Assembly (NCBI RefSeq): GCF_900044055.2
Contig: NZ_FCOX02000013.1
Location: 103,635-167,634 of the forward strand
Length of the DNA: 64,000 nt
Reading direction: 5' to 3'
From: Caballeronia calidae
Lineage (GTDB): Bacteria > Pseudomonadota > Gammaproteobacteria > Burkholderiales > Burkholderiaceae
The translations under genes were made by a program, and so were the position numbers. This document shows, one piece after another, positions 58,908 through 64,000 of this stretch (position 1 is the stretch's first letter; each line of letters begins with the position of its first letter). The notes under the pieces were generated by a model, which ran no database searches, was not told where the DNA came from, and worked only from the letters and a program-made list of their open reading frames with translations.

Positions 58908-60257
58908 TTACTGGTTCGCCAGCTTCGTGGTGTCGACCGGCGTCAAAGCGTCCGGCTTGTCCAGCACAGGTGTGTAAGTGATCTTGCCATGGAGACTCGG
59001 ATTGTTTGTGCTATCCGCGTAGTGCGAGTAAATCACGGTGCCGCTGTCCGTACCCCAGTAGTTGTTCGACACGTCGAACTCAAACTGCGTGCAGGTGCTG
59101 CTGGACGGACAGTTACCCGCGTTGGGCAACATCGACAGCGCAAGCTGATTGGGGTTGTTGGTGCCGACCTTGAACAGGAAAGAATTCAGGGTCACCAGCG
59201 TCTTGCTCCAGCTGTACGACCAAGTATTCGTGGTCTGATCGAACGTGCCCGTCGTGCCAACGTTGCTCAGTACCAGGGGGCTGGCCATGTCGATGAAGAG
59301 GTTGTTCTTGATCGTCACCGAGTTGTCAAACTGAACGCCTGCCGAGTTGATGAACGTGTTGCGCTCAATGTCCGAGTTGGGCGGAACCGACGAGAAGTTA
59401 TTTGAACTGTACGTAACTACACCATCAGCGGAGACGATGCTGTTGACATTGGCGCGTTCGATGCGAGAGTCGAGGAGCACCAGCTTGCTCGAACCGCCAT
59501 ACGGCAAAGCACTTTCAAACAGATCGGCAAACTGCAACGAAATGCTTCCGGTCTGGCCATTCGAGAGCGAAATGCCCAAAAGCTTGGCGCGCTTGTCGGC
59601 AGTGCCCCGGATATCGACGTAGCCATCAACGGACAAACTCCCGAATCCACCGACACTCGAGCATCCCGTGCACGGCGCGTAGCGCTGACTTCCCACGATC
59701 GCACCTCCCTCAATCGTGAGCGTGGCGTTCGCTGCAACCTTGACGTTCGTTCCCACAAGATACGGAGAATCCACCGCGGTCCAGGTGGTGTTCTTGCCGA
59801 TGATTGTGTTCGACGGGATGATGGTCTTCGGGACCACGTATGCGTAGTACTTCGACACGCCATTTCCGTTGCAAACCTGTGCCGGGTCGGTCGTGTAACC
59901 TGCCTCGCAGGTCGTAATTAGGGGCGTGCTCGCACCACCCGGCGCACTTGCGCTGTCCGTCGAGCTTGCGGGCGTGCTGGTGTCCGCCGAACTCGTGTTT
60001 CCTGTCGTTGGAGTATCCGGTTTGGTCGTAGCGGGGGTATCAGGCTGAGTGGTAGGCGCCGAATTCGACGTGTCGGTCGGTGCCGTCGTCGCCGCCGGCG
60101 TGGATGCGGCAGGCGTGGTAGCCGCCGGCGTGGACGCCGCAGGTGTTTCGGATGCAGGTGCCGCTTGTGCAGCGGTCTTCGCACCGCCGTCGTTCGATCC
60201 ACCACCGCCGCACGCAGCAAGCGCAACAGCGGCAAGCAAAGCCAAATAGGTCTTCAT
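58908..60257 (-). CDS. Lipoprotein with Thr/Pro/Ala linker and beta-helix-like domain
   Basis: 449 residues. Signal and lipobox MKTYLALLAAVALAACGGGG put the lipidated cysteine at 16. Residues about 20-110 are low complexity, built from repeats such as ASTPAATTPAASTPAATT. The rest resembles right-handed parallel beta-helix proteins: alternating hydrophobic strands with VKVAANATLTIEGGAIVGSQ, SDIERNTFINSAGVQFDNSV and TIKNNLFIDMASPLVLSNVG, an asparagine-rich ladder. No catalytic motif recognised. Good ribosome site (GGGGA) and its own terminator. Envelope-surface role likely but unproven. Confidence 0.8.
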   Translation of the reverse strand: MKTYLALLAAVALAACGGGGSNDGGAKTAAQAAPASETPAASTPAATTPAASTPAATTAPTDTSNSAPTTQPDTPATTKPDTPTTGNTSSADTSTPASSTDSASAPGGASTPLITTCEAGYTTDPAQVCNGNGVSKYYAYVVPKTIIPSNTIIGKNTTWTAVDSPYLVGTNVKVAANATLTIEGGAIVGSQRYAPCTGCSSVGGFGSLSVDGYVDIRGTADKRAKLLGISLSNGQTGSISLQFADLFESALPYGGSSKLVLLDSRIERANVNSIVSADGVVTYSSNNFSSVPPNSDIERNTFINSAGVQFDNSVTIKNNLFIDMASPLVLSNVGTTGTFDQTTNTWSYSWSKTLVTLNSFLFKVGTNNPNQLALSMLPNAGNCPSSSTCTQFEFDVSNNYWGTDSGTVIYSHYADSTNNPSLHGKITYTPVLDKPDALTPVDTTKLANQ

Positions 60258-60989
60258 TACGATCCCCGGAGTTTTTTTAAGTTTCTGGCGAATGCGTCGG
60301 TACGCCGGGGCGATCATAAGCAGCGCAAGACTTGGTAAGGGTGCGAAAGCTAACACATTGCATTCGGTTTGCTGACAGACAACAAGCAAACGTTGCGTGC
60401 GATACAAGGCGAGGAGAAGGACGTAAGTCGGCCAGCGTTTCTCTCGTTGCTGTGCTGACCGTGGACTTCGCGTAATCTCAGTTCGCCGGCGACGCGCTGG
60501 CCGCAGAAGCAACTTTTCAGGGAGCCGGTTTCGCCGACGCAAATCGGGTCCCGCTGTCGGCCACCTCCGGCCGGTCGTTCCTCCCACGGAGCGGCCACTC
60601 GTTCCATGTACATCTGATTGGTTCTCGCGGCTACCGGAATTTGCGTGCCGAGGAATCCGTCGTTAGTTATGAGCTCGCGACGCGCGAGCGTGGGCTGCGA
60701 GGGACGATAGCCCTCGACCAAGAAACGTCCGACCGCCCGCCAGTCGAGTGGCCGCCGTGGGTCGGATACAGCCGACCGCGCCGGGCAGCGGTCGGGCCAG
60801 AAGCGGCCAATCAATACGGCAGACGACATCGTTGACAATTCCTCCATTCTCCCCGTTGCCCAATCGCCCTACAGTTCGACGTCTTTTTGCCGTTATAAAT
60901 ACCGACACGGCAAGTTCGTCCACATCCCGGATCGACGTCGCGCTTATGGGATTCATCCTTCAATAAAACCGGGTCGTCGGGGCTTCGTA
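60258..60989. other. 732-bp gap without a gene before the PAP2 gene
   Basis: Contains the upstream region of the lipoprotein gene and, to the right, sequence rich in short GGTCGG/CCGACC and GGCCAGAAGCGGCC-type motifs that look like remnants of dispersed noncoding repeats. A TTGACA at 60832-60837 has no partner -10 box at normal spacing. Confidence 0.4.
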
Positions 60990-62021
60990 ATGTATGGAAA
61001 GCCAACTCTGAGCACTGGAAAACCACAATTGTCCAACCGCAAACGATACTTGTATGGATGGGCAATTGTTGGCATCGTCCTGCTCGTCGATGTCTTCTGG
61101 CTTCAACTGGGAGGCTACTCGGTAGTGTTTCCAGACGAGGTGAAAGAAAAAGGCAAAGTCCTTCTGCCAGTAATTTGTGGTTGCGCGGTGTTGTACGGAA
61201 TTCAGCATATCCCGCGCTACAGGCAAGTCTGCCTCAAGCTGCGCTATTACGAAGTCGCAAACACGGTGGCATGGTTCGTCCTTTTGATTGTTTTTATCCG
61301 AGCGACGAGCGTTTTGTCCTATCTGTGCATTACTATGGATATGCCACTCGTAGAAAACAGTCTACTTCGTTTCGATCAGGTGATTGGTTTCGATTGGCCA
61401 GCGGTATATGGTTGGGTTCAATCGCACCCCGCCGTCCGCCAGATCCTCGGGTTTGCATACGCCAGCGGATTTTGGCAATTGATTGGGATTCCGGCCGTTT
61501 TGGGTCTATTGGGACGCCGCGAAGACTTGTCAATGTTTTTCTTCTTACTAGCCCTTTCGAGCATCTACCTTCTTGTAGTTTCCACGCCGTTCCCGGCCAC
61601 GAGTGCTTTTGAGCACTTCAAAGTTTCAGATACTGATGCCTTGTCGAGCGTATCGGACTTCTCGGTGCTGCGAGATGGATCGATGAGAACATTTGACTTG
61701 CAACGAACACAGGGGCTTGTGTCGCTGCCGTCGTTTCACACGGCGTTGGCTGTTATTTTCGCTTACTCGCTCCGCCGAATCCTGTTCTTGTTCTGGCCGG
61801 CGGTCATTCTTGATGTGCTCATGATTGCTTCTACGCCGACGCAGGGAGGACATTATCTCGGAGACGTACTCGCTGGGTTGGTGCTTTCTGCTTTGACTAT
61901 CGTGTCAGTTACGTTCTTGCTTGACCGCGAGGCGGTCGTGCAGTTCAACGTTTCAACAAGAATCGCGAGGCATGCCACTGGTTTGTTCGCTGCATTGAAC
62001 GACCGCTTGAGACGTTCGTGA
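60990..62021 (+). CDS. PAP2-family membrane protein (inositol phosphotransferase-like)
   Basis: 343-residue inner-membrane protein with about six hydrophobic segments. The C-terminal half has the phosphatase-type signature spread as VSLPSFHTALAVIFAYSLRR (SxxH) and STPTQGGHYLGDVLAGLVLS (second histidine and aspartate), like the PAP2_3 group that includes Aur1/Ipt1-type phosphotransferases. Substrates are lipid phosphates, not identifiable here. Low GC and isolated between gene-poor stretches, so likely acquired. Confidence 0.8.
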   Translation: MYGKPTLSTGKPQLSNRKRYLYGWAIVGIVLLVDVFWLQLGGYSVVFPDEVKEKGKVLLPVICGCAVLYGIQHIPRYRQVCLKLRYYEVANTVAWFVLLIVFIRATSVLSYLCITMDMPLVENSLLRFDQVIGFDWPAVYGWVQSHPAVRQILGFAYASGFWQLIGIPAVLGLLGRREDLSMFFFLLALSSIYLLVVSTPFPATSAFEHFKVSDTDALSSVSDFSVLRDGSMRTFDLQRTQGLVSLPSFHTALAVIFAYSLRRILFLFWPAVILDVLMIASTPTQGGHYLGDVLAGLVLSALTIVSVTFLLDREAVVQFNVSTRIARHATGLFAALNDRLRRS

Positions 62022-62222
62022 GTGGCTGCTTCGGGTTGTGCTATGCCATTCGCAGGCATTTCCGCGTCCGGCGCGATCGCGCGATCATGCATGGGGCGTC
62101 AATCGGCCAGGAGCCGCCGGTCGAGGTCGACATCCAGTTTGATCAGCCAAGCTCTCGTTCCCCTCGCTCAATGGCCGGTTTGCGGCGAGCCAATTGCCGT
62201 AGGCACTGCCTCAACTCGGCCA

Positions 62223-62250
62223 CTATGCATAGATCACAACTAGGCATAGG
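62223..62250. repeat. Paired GCATAG motif, copy 1
   Basis: CTATGCATAG, then GCATAGG, with the two GCATAG hexamers 17 bp apart (62227 and 62244). Same spacing as copy 2. Confidence 0.65.
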
Positions 62251-62605
62251 TGATCGTACCGAAGTCGCCGAACGCCGAGTGGGCTTACCAGACGACGGCC
62301 CACCTTCGACTTTACTTGACATAGTTTTCGGCTGTCACGCGGAACGACGCTCCTCGCTCAACGCAACGGAGTTCGTCAGGACCATCTCCAGCGCCGTCAC
62401 GCGAATCGTGCCGGTACGTGCAACACACCAGCCCGCTTGCCCGGCAAGCGAACGTGTCGGGAAATCCCCGTGTACGAGCCAATGGCACTATCGCCTCCGT
62501 GCGCCTGAGTCCGCTACGAACGCGCCGCGTTCACGTCATTACTATGCAAAGCGCCGTTCACCCACGTGTCTAAAATAGACAGGGTTTCGTGCGGGTTATG
62601 ACGGT

Positions 62606-62633
62606 CTACGCATAGTTTCGATCTGCGCATAGG
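62606..62633. repeat. Paired GCATAG motif, copy 2
   Basis: CTACGCATAG, then GCATAGG; hexamers at 62610 and 62627, again 17 bp apart. 20 of 28 positions match copy 1, 383 bp away. Lies about 170 bp before the integrase ribosome site. Confidence 0.65.
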
Positions 62634-62804
62634 GGTCGTTGCACTAAACCGCTGACGCGGTATTGGAGGTAAACGCAAGTCTGCGGCTGACGTTTCATGA
62701 GGACGGTTCCCTGCAGCCGAACCCAGCGAGGTGGTGAGCGCCACCCGGAGCAGTATGTGGACGCCCGATCGGGCACTCCACCTACTGCTTCCAGGAGGCT
62801 CGCC

Positions 62805-63683
62805 ATGACGCCACTGCGCCAACGCATGTTGCACGACATGCAGATCCGCAACCTTAGTGTCAACACGCAGAAGACCTATCTCCAGCAGGTTTCCAGTTTT
62901 GCCCGGTACTTCCGGCGTTCACCCGAGTCACTCGGCCCCGAAGAGATCCGCGCCTGGATCATCCACCTGACCAACGAACGCAAGCTCGCGCCAGCGAGTG
63001 TGCAACTGGCCGTCGGCGCGCTGCGCTTCCTTTACCGCGTCACCCTCAGGCGCGACTGGAGCGACGAGGACTTTCCCCTGCCCAGGCGGCCCGTGAAGCT
63101 CCCGGTCATCCTGAGCTTCGAGGAAGTCACGCGTTTCTTCGAATCGATCGCCGGCCTGAAGCAGCGCGCCATCCTGATGACGGCCGATGCGGCCGGCCTG
63201 CGTGTCTCGGAAGTCGTCGATCTGAAGGTCACCGATATCGACAGCCAGCGGATGATGATCCGCGTGCGCCAGGGCAAGGGCCGTAAGGACCGCTATGTAA
63301 TGCTCTCGCCGCGCCTGCTCGAGATCCTGCGACTGTACTGGCAGGACGCCCACCCGAGGGAATGGCTCTTTCCGGGCAGCATTCCGGGGCGGCCCATCAC
63401 CCGTCATGCCGTGGGCAACGCATGCCAGCTTGCACGTGAGCGCAGCGGCATCACCAAACCCGTCACACTCCATTCGCTGCGGCACGCATTCGCCACGCAC
63501 CTGCTGGAAACCGGTGCCGATGTCCGCCGGATCCAGCTGCTGATGGGGCATCGCAGCATGGCGACCACAGCACGGTACCTCAAGCTGGCGACGAGCACCG
63601 TATGCGCCACCACCAGTCCCTTCGATCTGCTGCCGCATCCCGCACCCATCCCGCCTGAGCCCACACCGCCCGCCTATTTCTGA
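62805..63683 (+). CDS. Tyrosine recombinase accompanying an IS91-type transposase
   Basis: 292 residues. The N-terminal SAM-like domain (MTPLRQRMLHDMQIRNLSVN, TYLQQVSSFARYFRRSPESL) is followed by the catalytic domain with GLRVSEVVDLKV (Arg), GKGRKDRYVMLSPRLL (Lys), TLHSLRHAFATHLLETG (His-x-x-Arg) and LLMGHRSMATTARYLK (His, nucleophile Tyr). A strong AGGAGG at 62793-62798 marks the start. It is distinct from chromosomal xerD earlier in the window and directly precedes the IS91-like transposase. Confidence 0.93.
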   Translation: MTPLRQRMLHDMQIRNLSVNTQKTYLQQVSSFARYFRRSPESLGPEEIRAWIIHLTNERKLAPASVQLAVGALRFLYRVTLRRDWSDEDFPLPRRPVKLPVILSFEEVTRFFESIAGLKQRAILMTADAAGLRVSEVVDLKVTDIDSQRMMIRVRQGKGRKDRYVMLSPRLLEILRLYWQDAHPREWLFPGSIPGRPITRHAVGNACQLARERSGITKPVTLHSLRHAFATHLLETGADVRRIQLLMGHRSMATTARYLKLATSTVCATTSPFDLLPHPAPIPPEPTPPAYF

Positions 63684-63691
63684 CGGCGGCG

Positions 63692-64000
63692 ATGCGACCG
63701 GCGCTTGAGGTGGCGGACATCTTCCGCCACTGCGGCCCGCAGTACCGGCAGAACCATGCCGATGCCCTCAGTCGTGCCCAGCGGCGCGCGATGAGCGCGA
63801 TTGAGCTGTGCCGCACCGCCGCGCTCGGCGGTCACGTCGAGCAGTGCGATGCGTGCGGCCGTCAACGCATTGCCTACGACTCGTGCCGCCATCGCTGCTG
63901 TCCCAAGTGCCAGTCACTCGCCCGTGCGCAGTGGCTTGAACGCCGCCAGGCCGAGCTGCTGCCCGACGTCGAATATTTCCATGTGGTCTTCACGCTGCCC
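63692..64000 (+). CDS. IS91 family transposase, 5' part only
   Basis: The 103 visible codons read MRPALEVADIFRHCGPQYRQ, CRTAALGGHVEQCDACGRQR, DSCRHRCCPKCQSLARAQWL and YFHVVFTLP. Cysteines CDAC and CCPKC form the N-terminal zinc-binding domain of IS91 rolling-circle transposases, and HVVFTLP begins the Y2 transposase domain. The two catalytic tyrosines and the HUH motif lie beyond the window. It starts 8 bp after the recombinase stop, so the two are co-expressed. Confidence 0.9.
   Translation, partial: MRPALEVADIFRHCGPQYRQNHADALSRAQRRAMSAIELCRTAALGGHVEQCDACGRQRIAYDSCRHRCCPKCQSLARAQWLERRQAELLPDVEYFHVVFTLP

Larger units (their letters stand above)
62022..62804. other. 783-bp gap between the PAP2 gene and the integrase
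   Basis: No gene I can support. Two copies of a 28-bp motif with paired GCATAG hexamers lie here (62223-62250 and 62606-62633). The right part, from about 62640, is GC-rich and belongs to the IS91-type element leader. Confidence 0.5.
62634..64000 (+). mobile_element. IS91-type element with tyrosine recombinase, left part only
   Basis: A tyrosine recombinase gene and directly after it the start of an IS91-family (HUH, Y2) transposase gene, a pair found in a subgroup of IS91-like elements. The exact left end is not determined; the stretch after the second GCATAG pair is a guess. The right end is outside the window. Confidence 0.7.

Noticed and set aside
60350..60847. A 165-codon minus-strand frame upstream of the PAP2 gene
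   Set aside because: No family resemblance, no ribosome site, and the DNA has repeat-like GGCC/CCGAC motifs; more likely noncoding.

Overview
The window is high-GC proteobacterial DNA. Gene content and order point to the Burkholderiaceae, most likely a Paraburkholderia, Caballeronia or Burkholderia chromosome. That placement is an inference from gene families and synteny remembered from the group (kynB-kynU-kynA beside a divergent Lrp-type kynR, rpsT divergent from murJ, lpxK-Trm112-kdsB-adk, a 3-hydroxybutyrate oligomer hydrolase). No rRNA or intact tRNA gene was found.

1-13 kb: a truncated glutaryl-CoA dehydrogenase gene at the edge with a divergent IclR regulator; the tryptophan-to-anthranilate operon kynB-kynU-kynA and its regulator; then flavin reductase, msrA, a DUF72 protein, cfa, pdxH, tcdA, a CnoX-like thioredoxin and a pirin. 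Glutaryl-CoA dehydrogenase and the kynurenine genes are both aromatic or amino-acid degradation functions.

13-35 kb: ordinary housekeeping. A small secreted protein, an EamA transporter, amiC-tsaE, queG-ogt-xerD (start and stop codons overlapping), a YbaK deacylase, plsY, yajQ, murB, argG, argF, a DUF3579 protein, rpsT, murJ with a SirB1-like gene, an SDR dehydrogenase, adk, kdsB, a Trm112-like protein, lpxK, xseA and sodB. Many genes end at clear intrinsic terminators.

35-55 kb: more variable. It holds a lone acyltransferase gene, a YkuI-like EAL protein whose catalytic motifs are degraded, a DHA2 exporter with a HutC-type regulator, an MFS gene broken by a stop codon inside a perfect 19-bp inverted repeat, the xanthine dehydrogenase genes xdhA-xdhB with an xdhC that lacks its N-terminal half, AraC and LysR regulators, a DsbA-fold isomerase, a TAXI-type binding protein, a BON protein, a 3-hydroxybutyrate oligomer hydrolase and a DUF2242 lipoprotein.

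55-64 kb: an accessory region with visibly lower GC, long gene-poor gaps and mobile DNA. It carries a GtrB-like glycosyltransferase and GtrA flippase with a wrecked membrane-protein fragment behind them, several copies of a 19-bp GTTCA-N8-TGAAC repeat, a beta-helix-like lipoprotein, a PAP2-family membrane enzyme, paired GCATAG repeats, and the start of an IS91-type element with its own tyrosine recombinase.

I saw no CRISPR array, prophage or complete new defence system. The most unusual signals are the palindrome-associated nonsense mutation, the truncated xdhC, the degenerate EAL protein, and the repeat families around the mobile DNA at the right end.
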